From JAMXLO01 sp963719805 (GTDB taxonomy: Bacteria > Pseudomonadota > Alphaproteobacteria > Acetobacterales > Acetobacteraceae), in the NCBI GenBank assembly GCA_963719805.1, contig CAVRDF010000003.1:186001-250000 (forward strand): DNA of 64,000 bases, written 5' to 3'. The translations under genes were made by a program, and so were the position numbers. The notes below the pieces were generated by a model. The model worked only from the letters and a program-made list of their open reading frames with translations, had not been told where the DNA came from and ran no database searches. Below are positions 1 through 8,607 of the stretch, in pieces; position 1 is the stretch's first letter, and each line of letters begins with the position of its first letter.

Positions 1-215
1 GACGCAATCTTCGCGATCGCAAAGAAGCCAACGCAAAGCGGAGCATGATACCGTCTTGAACGATACTAGCGAGTCTGCGGCGCAGACCGTCTCCTGGCGC
101 ACCTATACTGTGCCGTCCGCATCTGCACTTGACGCACGTCATTAGCTATCGCTCGCTTCTTGGATTAGGATAACGGCTCGGCTTTCCGTGCCCACATCCA
201 ACAAAAGGCGAATTT
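1..215. other. Left-edge non-coding stretch
   Basis: I see no credible open reading frame here. The segment probably carries the promoter of the methyltransferase that starts at 216. A TTGACG at about 129-134 resembles a -35 box, but I cannot find a convincing -10 at the right spacing, so no promoter is called. Confidence 0.4.
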
Positions 216-1484
216 ATGAAGGCCTCAAATCCGCAGATTCGAGCCCTCACAAAGCAGGTTGCTCTTTTCATTCCGCCCGTGCGGCACCTTTACGGTCACC
301 TGCAAGGGGTTCGCCACGACTTGACCACCGCATGGGCTGCCCTCGACAGCCTGTCGCACGAAAAGGCAAAGATGGCCGAGAACTTGACCACTGCATGGGC
401 AGCCCTCGACAGGCTGTCACAGGAAAAGGAAAAGCTTGCGGAAGACCTGACCGCGGCATGGTCAGGCCTTGGAAGGATTTCCGCTGAAATGAACGGCATG
501 GCCGGTCAGCTGACCGAGGCGTGGGCCGCGCTCAAGACACTCTCGAGCGAGAAAGATGCCATGGCAATTGAATTGGCCGCGGCACAGGCCAAGCTGGCGG
601 ATGCTGCCCGGATCGAGCAACAAACGCCGGGGCACAACGCCTCAGACGCCAGAGATGAGAAATTGCTCATGCTGAGACGCGCATGGCAAGCTACCAGCAA
701 CACGTATGGGCGGTGGCTGGCCGGGGCAACTCCGGAACACCCCGAACTCGTTCTCGCCGAGAGCCTTGATAAACCCGCCCACCCGTTGCTTAACACCTGG
801 GTAGATTTTCGAGGACTTCGGGAAGCTAGAGCACTTCCTTATCGGCCGACATTCGAGTTTCCGGGGCCATATCTGAACCAAAGCCACGCAGCGTTGGCAG
901 ATGCACCGGTGGGTCGGATGGGCATCGAATCGCTGATCGACCTCGGGGTGGATGGGTTCCTTCTCCCGGAAGATGCGTTGAAGCTCTATGAAATGGCATT
1001 CTGCTCCAATGGCGATTTGCTGGAGATTGGAACTCACCAGGGACTGTCAACAAGCATACTTGCTCAGGCATTGCACGAAGCCGCCGGGAAGCCGACGTTG
1101 GAAACGATTGATATAGACGCCACGGCCCAGGCCAAGGCGCGCGAAACTCTGGCAACTCGCGCGGGCATAGAACGCATATCTTTTATACTGAAAGATGCAA
1201 CACATCGCGTCCAAGAGCTGGTGCAGGGCGGGCGGCAGTTCGGTTTTGTCTTCGTCGACCACTGGCATGGTTACCAGGCGACACATGATGTATCATCTCG
1301 CCTTGGATTTCTCCTTAGGACAGGTGGATTTGCTCTGTTCCATGATTTCGTTAACCCGTGGAATGCAGATCCTGACCACGTTTACGGTGTTTATCAGGCC
1401 GTAATGGATACTCTTTGCTCAGATGACCGCTTTCTGTTTTACGGTAACTTCGGGTGCTGTTCGCTTTGGCGGAAGGTGAGGTGA
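216..1484 (+). CDS. Class I SAM-dependent methyltransferase with N-terminal coiled-coil repeats
   Basis: 422-aa cytoplasmic protein. Residues 1-35 form a short conserved leader. Residues 36-119 are four 21-residue repeats of the type LTTAWAALDxLSxEKxKMAE, each three heptads long, and an Ala-rich helix follows. The C-terminal half looks like a class I methyltransferase of the Methyltransf_24 type: the glycine-rich SAM motif LEIGTHQG is near residue 268, an acidic ETIDID follows, and FVFVDHWHGY is near 344. An AAAGG Shine-Dalgarno lies about 7 bases before the ATG. The next gene has the same leader and repeats but a different methyltransferase domain. Acceptor unknown; the flagellar neighbours and coiled coil make a surface-glycan role possible, which is inference. 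The fold call is firm, the substrate is not. Confidence 0.8.
   Translation: MKASNPQIRALTKQVALFIPPVRHLYGHLQGVRHDLTTAWAALDSLSHEKAKMAENLTTAWAALDRLSQEKEKLAEDLTAAWSGLGRISAEMNGMAGQLTEAWAALKTLSSEKDAMAIELAAAQAKLADAARIEQQTPGHNASDARDEKLLMLRRAWQATSNTYGRWLAGATPEHPELVLAESLDKPAHPLLNTWVDFRGLREARALPYRPTFEFPGPYLNQSHAALADAPVGRMGIESLIDLGVDGFLLPEDALKLYEMAFCSNGDLLEIGTHQGLSTSILAQALHEAAGKPTLETIDIDATAQAKARETLATRAGIERISFILKDATHRVQELVQGGRQFGFVFVDHWHGYQATHDVSSRLGFLLRTGGFALFHDFVNPWNADPDHVYGVYQAVMDTLCSDDRFLFYGNFGCCSLWRKVR
321..572 (+). repeat. Four 63-bp tandem repeats encoding 21-residue coiled-coil units
   Basis: Four in-frame units encode residues 36-119 of the first methyltransferase. The first two are nearly identical at protein level and the last two are more diverged. 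Each unit begins LTxAW and is exactly three heptads long. Confidence 0.85.
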
Positions 1485-1579
1485 GACCGTGCACCGCGGC
1501 ACAGAATTGCCGCAGGTGCTTGACGGGAGACTTGGAGTTTAGGCTCGGTTTTCGTAACCACCGGCCACAAGGGGACGCA

Positions 1580-3067
1580 ATGGACGGCTCATCTTCCTGG
1601 GTTCGTAATCTGACAAAGAAGGCTGCTCTGTCCATTCCGTCCGTGCGCCACCTCTACGATCACTCGCATGCGGCCGGCCATGAGTTGACCACGGCATGGG
1701 CAGCCCTCGAAAGGCTCTCCCGGGAAAAGGAAAAAATGGCCGAGGACCTGACCACGGCGTGGGCAGCCCTCGAAAGGCTATCCCAGGAAAAAGCGACAAT
1801 CGCCGATGAACTGGCGACAGCGGAGGCCAAACTGGCAGAGGCTGTTCAGCAGGTGGTGTCGGCACAGTATGCCGAACGGCAAGCCGTTTACCGGCGGCGT
1901 CAGATGCAAACGCAGGTCCGTGCGTTACGCGATGATCTGCAACAAGCCGACATGGAGCGTGCAGCGGGGGACGCCGCTGGGTGCCTTGCAGGGGACCTAG
2001 TTCAGCCTGAATCAGTCGCATCGCAGGTGAGCGGCGTCGGGTGCAATGCGGAAACGGCTATGCCCAACGATTGGATCCATCAATCGTTCTCAGTCGCTGA
2101 CTGTTTCAAGGTGCCTCTCGTCGACATGGGTAGCTTTGATCCGAAGTATGCCGGTGTCCTCACACCCGAGGCCGAAATTGGCCGGCCAAAGATTGGCGTG
2201 TCGGATATCCTGCTGAGTGGGGCTGAGACCTATTTCTCCAAGTTTGAGAACTTTGGCTATATTTACTCGCTGTTGAAAACAGCAATCGACAGAATGGACC
2301 GGCCCCTCGGGGGACTTGTCCTCGACTTTGGGTCGGGCTTCGGCAACACCGTGATACCAATCCTCGCTGAGCATCCCAACGTCAGGGTACTCGCAATGGA
2401 CATCAGCCCTGATCTGCTCGCAATTTGCGCGCGCGAATTGACGAAGCGCGGATTGGGCGACCGCTGCCGGGTCGTTGCCATGAATGTCGAGCAGGACTAC
2501 CTCAAGCATGGAATAGCTGACGCTGTATTTGGTGGAGCAATCCTTCACCACATGAATAACCCGCGGGGTGTTGTGCAGACGGCCATCAATGTGCTCAAGC
2601 CGGGCGGCAGTGCGGTCTTCCTCGAACCCTTCGAGTCCGGCCACTCGGAGCTTCGCGTCGCCTATAGCCAGATTTTGGAAGAGGCTGAGCGACGTGGCGA
2701 GACCGGGCCTGCTTTCATCCAGCTTCGGTGCATCAATCAGGATATCGAAGTTCGAGCCCACCGAGACGATCCAAACCCCCCAGATTTCACTTGGGGTCAC
2801 CTGGACGACAAGTGGCTTTTTACCAAGTCCTATTTCGAGAACATGGCCGAAAGGGTGGGCGCCTCCAACGTTCGTTTGGAACGGATCCATCCGGTCGAAA
2901 ACATGTTTTCGAATCACACGACCACGGTTTTGAACTACGGTGGCCTTACCAGGTCGGACCTACCGACGTGGGGATGGGATATCATCCAGCGTTTCGATGA
3001 GGACTTTTACAGTTCCGACCGCAAGCGGGAGCTGTACATCGAAGCCATGGTCATTTTTTCGAAGTGA
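1580..3067 (+). CDS. Class I SAM-dependent methyltransferase sharing the coiled-coil leader
   Basis: 495-aa protein. An upstream in-frame start at 1454 exists, but it overlaps the previous gene. I place the start at 1580 because AAGGGG precedes that ATG and because the protein then aligns from residue 1 with its neighbour (shared LTKxxALxIPxVRHLY). Residues 36-77 hold two copies of the 21-residue repeat, followed by a longer helical stretch. The C-terminal half is a Methyltransf_11/25-like domain: LVLDFGSGFGN near residue 245, AMDIS about 30 residues later, and GGAILHHM as the post-II motif. The gap to the previous stop is 95 bases, so co-transcription is likely. Substrate unknown. An enzyme acting with the upstream paralogue on the same polymer is a reasonable inference. 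Confidence 0.8.
   Translation: MDGSSSWVRNLTKKAALSIPSVRHLYDHSHAAGHELTTAWAALERLSREKEKMAEDLTTAWAALERLSQEKATIADELATAEAKLAEAVQQVVSAQYAERQAVYRRRQMQTQVRALRDDLQQADMERAAGDAAGCLAGDLVQPESVASQVSGVGCNAETAMPNDWIHQSFSVADCFKVPLVDMGSFDPKYAGVLTPEAEIGRPKIGVSDILLSGAETYFSKFENFGYIYSLLKTAIDRMDRPLGGLVLDFGSGFGNTVIPILAEHPNVRVLAMDISPDLLAICARELTKRGLGDRCRVVAMNVEQDYLKHGIADAVFGGAILHHMNNPRGVVQTAINVLKPGGSAVFLEPFESGHSELRVAYSQILEEAERRGETGPAFIQLRCINQDIEVRAHRDDPNPPDFTWGHLDDKWLFTKSYFENMAERVGASNVRLERIHPVENMFSNHTTTVLNYGGLTRSDLPTWGWDIIQRFDEDFYSSDRKRELYIEAMVIFSK
1685..1810 (+). repeat. Two 63-bp tandem repeats, same family as 321-572
   Basis: These encode residues 36-77 of the second methyltransferase. Both units read LTTAWAALERLS followed by a charged half. 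Copy number is two here against four in the upstream gene, which suggests expansion or contraction of the array. Confidence 0.85.
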
Positions 3068-3087
3068 GTGTGATCTGAGATTTGAAC

Positions 3088-3114
3088 GGCGCGGCCAGCA
3101 GAACCGGCCGCGCC
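3088..3114. terminator. GC-rich hairpin between convergent genes
   Basis: A perfect 9-bp stem (GGCGCGGCC / GGCCGCGCC) with a 9-base loop lies between the methyltransferase stop and the flgD stop. There is no clear T-run on either side, so its role as a bidirectional terminator is plausible but unproven. Confidence 0.45.
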
Positions 3115-3121
3115 ACGCATG

Positions 3122-3796
3122 CTACAGCACCGATGTCACGGTGCTGGCGTCCACCTGACGGCCGTCGTTGAACTGCAGCTCCCAGCTTCCGTTGGTACCC
3201 TGCACGATGCTGGAGACTGTGCCGCTGGTGCTCAGCGTGCCGGCGGACTGAACAGCGCCCTGCGCCGTGCTGCCGACAAGGTTGATCCCGTACTGTCCGC
3301 TCGGCAGCGGCTGCCCGCTGCTGTTCAAGCCGTCGAATGTGAAGTTGCCGGATGTGCTGGTGACCGGGATGCTGCGCACAGGGGCGCCGGATGAATTGGT
3401 GACCTGGATCTGGATGTTGGTCAGACTCGGGTCGGAGACATTGAAGCCCATCTGTCCGGCCGTGCCGGTCACCGGCACCGAGACCGTATTCACCGCCGCG
3501 CTGACCTGATGATTGATCAGCCCGGAATACTGGCCGAGCGTCAGGCCGGACAGCGTCTTCGACATCGACGTCAGCGTGGTATTGCTCTGCACCAGCTGCT
3601 CGACCGAGGAGAACTGCGCGAGCTGCGAGACGAATTGCGTCGGGTCGGTCGGATTACTTGGATCCTGGTTCTGCAACTGCGCAGTCAGCAGTTTCAGGAA
3701 CATATTCATTTGCGAATCGTTGGCCTGCGCGCCGACAGCCGTCGTCGAAGGTGTGCTGCCCAGTGACTGTAGCAGGGGGGAAACGGTGGTGCCCAT
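3122..3796 (-). CDS. flgD: Flagellar hook-capping protein FlgD
   Basis: 224-aa protein of normal FlgD length. FlgD caps the growing rod-proximal end of the flagellar hook and allows FlgE to assemble outside the cell. The N-terminal segment MFLKLLTAQLQNQDPxNPxD followed by FVSQLAQFSSVEQL is the family hallmark. The C-terminal half is the Ser/Thr/Gly-rich FlgD Ig-like region. AAAGGA precedes the ATG. It lies 18 bases downstream of fliK in the same orientation, as is common for hook-assembly genes, so the two probably share a transcript. Confidence 0.95.
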   Translation of the reverse strand: MGTTVSPLLQSLGSTPSTTAVGAQANDSQMNMFLKLLTAQLQNQDPSNPTDPTQFVSQLAQFSSVEQLVQSNTTLTSMSKTLSGLTLGQYSGLINHQVSAAVNTVSVPVTGTAGQMGFNVSDPSLTNIQIQVTNSSGAPVRSIPVTSTSGNFTFDGLNSSGQPLPSGQYGINLVGSTAQGAVQSAGTLSTSGTVSSIVQGTNGSWELQFNDGRQVDASTVTSVL

Positions 3797-3814
3797 GGTG
3801 GTTCCTTTGTCAGA

Positions 3815-5065
3815 TCAGGCAAGAATGTCGACCAGCCCGATCGCCGCGGACCGCGTCTGTGGCTGCGAGGTGACGGTCGTGGTTTCGCCCGGCACCGCGA
3901 TTCGAACTGGGGAGGGCGGCGGCATCGACCGGTCCGATTGCTGACCGAAGCGTAGATCGAGGCCGCCGCTCCCGAGGTTGATGCCCGCATCGTTCAGATG
4001 CTGTTCCATCGCGCCCCGGTTACGCGTGAACGCGTCATAGGTTTCCGGACGAGACATGGTCATCTGCACCTCCACACCGCTGGTGTGGAACGACAGACGT
4101 AGCTCGACGCGGCCGAGTTCGGCCGGATGCAGCGCCACCGTCAGCACGTGTGTGCCGTCCTCGACGGCGCGTCCGATGCGCGCCGCAAGGGTCGCGCCGG
4201 CGCTGGCGATCTCCTGCGGCAACGCGGCAACCGATGGCTTCGCCGGTTCGGCGTGTGCCGCGGCGGCGTGCTGTGGCACGGCTACCGCCGCGCTGGCCGA
4301 TAAGGTTTCGGGTGATACTACGGCGGAAGCCGGTGCTGGCTTTTCAGCGATCGGTGCAGGCGGGCTGGTGGCATGGCCAATGACGCCGCCCACGCCCGCC
4401 AGGTGGTTCGGCACCGCAGTGTCGGAAGTTGATGCCGCCGGCGTCGGCGGTGGCGGCAGCGCGCCGGCGTCCGGTGGCGGCGGTGGGTCGGGGAGAGTCT
4501 GCGGTTGCAGCGGTAGCTGCTGATCTGCGGCGACGACGTCTGGTTTGGCCGGTTTCTTCTCGCTATCCCGCGTTGGTGCGGCGGCCGCGCTGCGCGGTAC
4601 CGTCGACGGCTGATGCGGCGCGACGACAGGTTCCGCGGGCATTTCTGCGGGCGGTGGGGCCGGGAGGAGCGGTCCGGGGACATTGCCTGCGGTTGGCGGC
4701 TGTTCCACCGGCTCCGTGACGGGAGGCGTTGGCAGCGCCGGCACGATAGGAGCAGCCGGCGGAGGTTCCGCTGTCGCCTCGGCGGCCGGCAGCGGCTGCG
4801 ATCCACTCGGCGCCGCAGGTTTCGTTGCGCCAGGCTTTACGGTGGTTGGCAACTCGGGCGTCGCCGGCGTTGCCCCGCCCTGCGGCGGCGGCTGACCTGC
4901 CAACGGCATGGCCGGCTGCGTCGGATCGGCCGCATCGCCGGATTGGTTCTGCATCCCGGCCAGCAGGCCGGCAAACGAGCCCGATCCCCCACGCGCCGCC
5001 GATGGCGCCGGAACCACTCCGGCACCGGGCAACATGGCCTGGCTCAGCGATAGGCGTCCCGCCAT
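3815..5065 (-). CDS. fliK: Flagellar hook-length control protein FliK
   Basis: 416 aa from the chosen start. FliK measures hook length and switches export from hook to filament substrates. The middle of the protein is a long Pro/Ala-rich low-complexity linker. The C-terminal ~130 residues form the conserved hook-length domain, including VALHPAELGRVELRL and the following VEVQM strand. The frame stays open to 5125, but that would overlap the upstream gene by 53 bases. The ATG at 5065 lies 7 bases after that gene's stop and seems more natural, although no strong Shine-Dalgarno is visible. flgD follows 18 bases downstream. Confidence 0.9.
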   Translation of the reverse strand: MAGRLSLSQAMLPGAGVVPAPSAARGGSGSFAGLLAGMQNQSGDAADPTQPAMPLAGQPPPQGGATPATPELPTTVKPGATKPAAPSGSQPLPAAEATAEPPPAAPIVPALPTPPVTEPVEQPPTAGNVPGPLLPAPPPAEMPAEPVVAPHQPSTVPRSAAAAPTRDSEKKPAKPDVVAADQQLPLQPQTLPDPPPPPDAGALPPPPTPAASTSDTAVPNHLAGVGGVIGHATSPPAPIAEKPAPASAVVSPETLSASAAVAVPQHAAAAHAEPAKPSVAALPQEIASAGATLAARIGRAVEDGTHVLTVALHPAELGRVELRLSFHTSGVEVQMTMSRPETYDAFTRNRGAMEQHLNDAGINLGSGGLDLRFGQQSDRSMPPPSPVRIAVPGETTTVTSQPQTRSAAIGLVDILA

Positions 5066-5072
5066 CTGCTGG

Positions 5073-6422
5073 CTAGCAGATGCCGGACACGCCAGCCGCG
5101 AGCAGATCCAACTCGTCGAGACCAACGCCCATGCCGAACCAGCCGGCGTTGCCGGACTCGCTACCGTTATGGGCTATGCGATGGCAGAAACCCCAGCATG
5201 GCGCGGCAGCAACCACCGTCGCGCCAGCGCTGCGAGCCAGCTCGGACGCCAGTGCATACAGGCTGGATGGCGTCTGGTGGGTCTCCAGGATCACGCCGAG
5301 CCGTCCACCGCGACCTGCCCAGCGTGCGACGAACAACGCCGCGTCGCTATTGAGCAGGGCGCTGACGCCGCGCGGGGCTTCGCTGGTTTCGTGGAAGATC
5401 ACCGCGCTCTCGTCGGCAATCGCCTCGCGCAGTGCCTCGACGGCGCGCCGAGGGTCGGTGCAGCGCTCAATCCCCAGCATGGCCAGCGGACGCCTCGCAC
5501 GGCGCAGCAACGCCACGCCGTTGCTCCAGGAACTGGCCGGCTCGCCCGGGCAAAGTTTGGGGTCTGCGCGAAAACATGCCGGCACCGCGGCCAGCATTTC
5601 GGCCAGTTCGCTCGCCAGGCACTCGTTGCCTGCGACGCAATGGTCCATCAGGGCGAACCGCAAATCGTCGCTCAGCTCTGCTGGCAGCAACTCGCACAGG
5701 TAGTTTTCCAGACTGGTGGCCAGCAGATTCTGCCGCGTCTCGGCATCACTGGCATCCCAGAACTCGGCGGCAGTTGGCGAGGCATCCTCGGACAGCGGGG
5801 CCGCGGCAATGCTCGCGGCCAGCGCGAGCGCCGCGGGCGCCGGCAGCATTGGCCACATGGTCGCCCCGGTGGCGAACCACTGAATGACCACGGGACCAGC
5901 GAATGCCGCCGAACCCGGCAGGTTCGATGCATCTCCCACGATGCTCGCGCACTGCGGCGGCAGCAGGTCGGGCAGCACGGAGCGCAGCGTGACCCCGTCT
6001 TCGGTGTTGATCAATGTCGCAACGCCGGCACGGCCAGCCAGCACCCGCCGCACCTGGCGTGCCGCATCATCATCGAGCGTGACCGCCTGCTGCGGATCGC
6101 AGACCAGGCATGTCGTCGGATGACGCGCGGTGATGATGCCGCCGGGCAGCAGAGCGATGTCGCCAGTGGCGATCTGTCGTATCGGCAGCGACACGCGCAC
6201 ATTCTGCAGCCACTCTTCGCGCTGTTCGGCGGCGATCTGCGGCCAGTCGAGGTCGATCGAGCAGAGCGCCGCGTGCGTAGCTGGATCGGCCAGATCCAGG
6301 TCGACCGGCATGCTGTTCTGGGGCTTGCCGAGCAGTGCAGTGACATGCTCGATCGGGAGACCAAACACGGCGGGATGCTGCGCCGGCAACACTTCGGCGA
6401 ACGATACTGCGATATCAGCCAT
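5073..6422 (-). CDS. Uncharacterised 449-aa protein upstream of fliK
   Basis: I do not recognise this family. The protein is mostly Ala/Leu-rich alpha/beta sequence without a signal peptide or obvious membrane helix. Several Cys residues are scattered through it, and a distinctive C-terminal region contains WGFCHRIAHNGSE followed by a Gly-rich stretch. It is in the same orientation as fliK and flgD, with only 7 bases to the fliK start, so it is almost certainly co-transcribed with hook-assembly genes. A flagellum-related role is inferred from position alone. Confidence 0.75.
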   Translation of the reverse strand: MADIAVSFAEVLPAQHPAVFGLPIEHVTALLGKPQNSMPVDLDLADPATHAALCSIDLDWPQIAAEQREEWLQNVRVSLPIRQIATGDIALLPGGIITARHPTTCLVCDPQQAVTLDDDAARQVRRVLAGRAGVATLINTEDGVTLRSVLPDLLPPQCASIVGDASNLPGSAAFAGPVVIQWFATGATMWPMLPAPAALALAASIAAAPLSEDASPTAAEFWDASDAETRQNLLATSLENYLCELLPAELSDDLRFALMDHCVAGNECLASELAEMLAAVPACFRADPKLCPGEPASSWSNGVALLRRARRPLAMLGIERCTDPRRAVEALREAIADESAVIFHETSEAPRGVSALLNSDAALFVARWAGRGGRLGVILETHQTPSSLYALASELARSAGATVVAAAPCWGFCHRIAHNGSESGNAGWFGMGVGLDELDLLAAGVSGIC

Positions 6423-6560
6423 TCTAGCTCTAATCCCCCTGGGGCGACCGCGCGCCTTTTGGTGCGGTATGCTTGCAACGACGCGATCACCGTACTGTGT
6501 GCTTTATTGCAGGAGGCTTTCTGAATTGTTCGGCAGCCCCATCAAAGAGGGCTTAGCCGG

Positions 6561-6992
6561 TCAGCCAAAGGGACTAGCCAGACGGCCTTGCTGTACCGGT
6601 CGCGCCCGCCTCAATACGTCGGCGGGACAGCACGTGCCGCCACCGCTGTACCAGTGGCGCTTGGACCTGTAGCCAAGCTGGCAGGGACCTACGCCGCCGG
6701 GTGCGAACACCACGTTCACCACGGCCGTGGCCTGCATGCGGAGTGCCTTGGCCTGTAATTGCATCACCGCCGCGCTGGTCGCATCGGACGGCGAGGGGCC
6801 GCAGCCATAGGCCGCAACCGGGCCGACCGAACCGGCGTACAGCGGCAGCGGCGCGCCCAGCGGCAGGACGGGGACACGCAGCATCGCATCCTGCATCACC
6901 TGCGGCGTCTGGCTCAGGTCGATGACGTCGGTCGGCGGCGCGCAACCGGAAAGCAAAGCCAGCAGCGCGAGGGTGCAGCAGGAACGTCGCAC
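6561..6992 (-). CDS. Small predicted lipoprotein
   Basis: 143 aa from a GTG start, giving a textbook lipoprotein signal: RR, a hydrophobic ALLALL stretch, then the lipobox LSGC. A GAAGG Shine-Dalgarno lies 9 bases upstream of the GTG. An ATG at 7037 would add 15 residues before the signal and looks less likely; the frame stays open further back across the tRNA, but that part is not coding. The mature part is short, with ANAVVNV-like sequence (ATAVVNVVF) and several Cys residues near the C-terminus (CQLGY, TCC). Predicted to be an outer- or inner-membrane-anchored periplasmic protein of unknown function. Confidence 0.7.
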   Translation of the reverse strand: MRRSCCTLALLALLSGCAPPTDVIDLSQTPQVMQDAMLRVPVLPLGAPLPLYAGSVGPVAAYGCGPSPSDATSAAVMQLQAKALRMQATAVVNVVFAPGGVGPCQLGYRSKRHWYSGGGTCCPADVLRRARPVQQGRLASPFG

Positions 6993-7165
6993 GATTGGGA
7001 ACCTTCGGAGGTGGCTGGGCACTCCGGGATAGGACATGCGGGACCGCAAGTTACAGTGCGGTGTCCGCTGCCTGCGAAACATCGTCGAGTGGCCTGCCGG
7101 CCGATCGCGGTTGCGGTGGCTTGACGGAGGCGGGACACTCCTGGTCACCATCGGCCGGCTTTTGC

Positions 7166-7242
7166 GCGCCCTTAGCTCAGTTGGATAGAGCAACAGCCTT
7201 CTAAGCTGTGGGTCACTGGTTCGAGTCCAGTAGGGCGCGCCA
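7166..7242 (+). tRNA. tRNA-Arg (anticodon TCT)
   Basis: A complete 77-nt cloverleaf with the terminal CCA encoded. The acceptor stem is GCGCCCT/AGGGCGC, the D-stem GCTC/GAGC, the anticodon stem ACAGC/GCTGT with loop CTTCTAA (anticodon TCT at 7200-7202), and the T-arm contains TTCGAGT with stem ACTGG/CCAGT. Confidence 0.97.
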
Positions 7243-7933
7243 AAATTACTGATGACCGGGGCCCGCTTGGGGTCGGGATATGGGACGGCGGATCCGTCGG
7301 TTTGTCGGTGCGAGGCGTGGAACACACCGTCTCCGTGACCGGCTACCAGATCGCAAGCCAGGCGAGGGTCTCCCTGATTTGGGCTTTGCCAGCGATAAAG
7401 GCATTCCGCATCGGTTTGCCGGGTCGCCGGCATGACGATGCTGCACTGGTGGGCCGCGTCGCCCCAAGCGCGATTTTCGCGAGATAACGAGGCTGGCTGG
7501 TCCAGCTACGGACCCTGTTGCGGCAATTGGTTGTGAAGGCGTAGTGAATATACACCTGTGGGTACGCCATCATCCGCGTTGGACGGGAGCGCTTCAGCCT
7601 TTCGGCAATACACGCGTCTCCTATACGTGAAGTCGACGCCCCAGCGCTGCAAGCGAATTGAAACTATCCAAAGCCTACCCCCGTCACCGGGAACAACTGA
7701 ATACATTGGGGAGAAGCTCCGTGGCTCGCTTGTGCGCAGGACCGCGAGAAGCGGTGGTTCATCCAGCCTTTGCTGCTGCCGATGTCGGTGCTCGCCGCGA
7801 TGAGCAGCTACGGACACAACCAATGATTATCAAGCTGCAACGCCCGCAGCACTCGACCGACCGCAGTCTGACTCTCGCCGAAAGGAACATCGTGAGCGCC
7901 CCTTCGGTCGTCGTCAGAATGCGAGGTAATCGA
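7243..7933. other. Gene-free stretch downstream of tRNA-Arg
   Basis: About 690 bases with only short overlapping open frames in several phases and no recognisable protein. tRNA 3' ends are common integration sites, so this could be a decayed island remnant. I found no repeat of the tRNA 3' end and no integrase to support that. Confidence 0.45.
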
Positions 7934-8152
7934 ATGATACCGCATCCTCATCCGTTCGATCGTCACAAAGCACTCGCGGAAGAGGGCGAGATGGCGTTGC
8001 GCAAGATCGCAATGCGGCTGGCCGGCGCGACCGTGGCGGCCGACGTTATTTCCTCCGGGGGTGACGTTGTCGGGTTCGAAGTCGAGCAGTGGGATGTCAG
8101 CATTAGCATCGACGTTTCCGGACCGACCATCACAATGAAGGTGCGGAGGTAG
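7934..8152 (+). CDS. Possible small hypothetical protein
   Basis: A 72-aa frame starting MIPHPHPF, with GAGG 7 bases upstream. The N-terminal half is helical. The C-terminal half alternates in a beta-like pattern (GFEVEQWDVSISIDV) and ends in KVRR. No family recognised. The composition looks more protein-like than the other frames nearby, but it stands alone and may be spurious. Confidence 0.35.
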   Translation: MIPHPHPFDRHKALAEEGEMALRKIAMRLAGATVAADVISSGGDVVGFEVEQWDVSISIDVSGPTITMKVRR

Positions 8153-8607
8153 GCGCGCACGGGCGGTCAGAGCTTGCTGGCGTCGATGAGGGTGCCCTCC
8201 AGGAGTCGCGACGTGCCGGCTCTTTTGCTTCGCGCCAGGATACCCACCATGCAGCGGCGCTACTTCCGTCACCTCGCGCCCGGAGGCTTTTGCTCATCCA
8301 ACGCGAATCGCGGTGATTCGGCTGTCCGATGGAAGCTTCATCTGGTCGCCCATTGCGCTATCGGAGTCGCTGAGGAGGTCAGTCGATGCACTCGGCCTGG
8401 TCCGCTATCTGTCTCGCCTAATCCGCTGCATCATCTGTTTCTTATGGAGTGGAAGTCCGCATATCCGACGGCGCGCCTTCACGCTCCTTCTGGACTGCGG
8501 CGCAAACGCAAGGACCTGAGCTGCAATGCGGACCTGAGTGATGGTCCTGAGCCGAATGGGCGGCCGATAGGCGGGGCACAAGGCCGTGCCAATGCACGAC
8601 TGTAAAA
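8153..8607. other. Gene-free stretch
   Basis: About 455 bases before the binding-protein stop. I see no credible gene, RNA or strong terminator here. Confidence 0.4.

Noticed and set aside
4908..6524. Long plus-strand open frame (538 codons) opposite fliK and the 449-aa gene
   Set aside because: GC-rich antisense shadow with no family signature and composition unlike a protein. The minus-strand genes explain the region.
7038..7433. N-terminal extension of the lipoprotein frame upstream to 7433
   Set aside because: It reads antisense through the tRNA-Arg and gives the well-known artefact peptide WTRTSDPQLRRLLL. The real lipoprotein starts at the GTG at 6992 or possibly the ATG at 7037.
7343..7573. 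Short minus-strand frame starting MMAYPQVYIHYAFTT, faintly like an IS200-type transposase start
   Set aside because: Similarity is limited to a few residues. No catalytic HUH/Tyr motifs follow and there are no flanking repeats.
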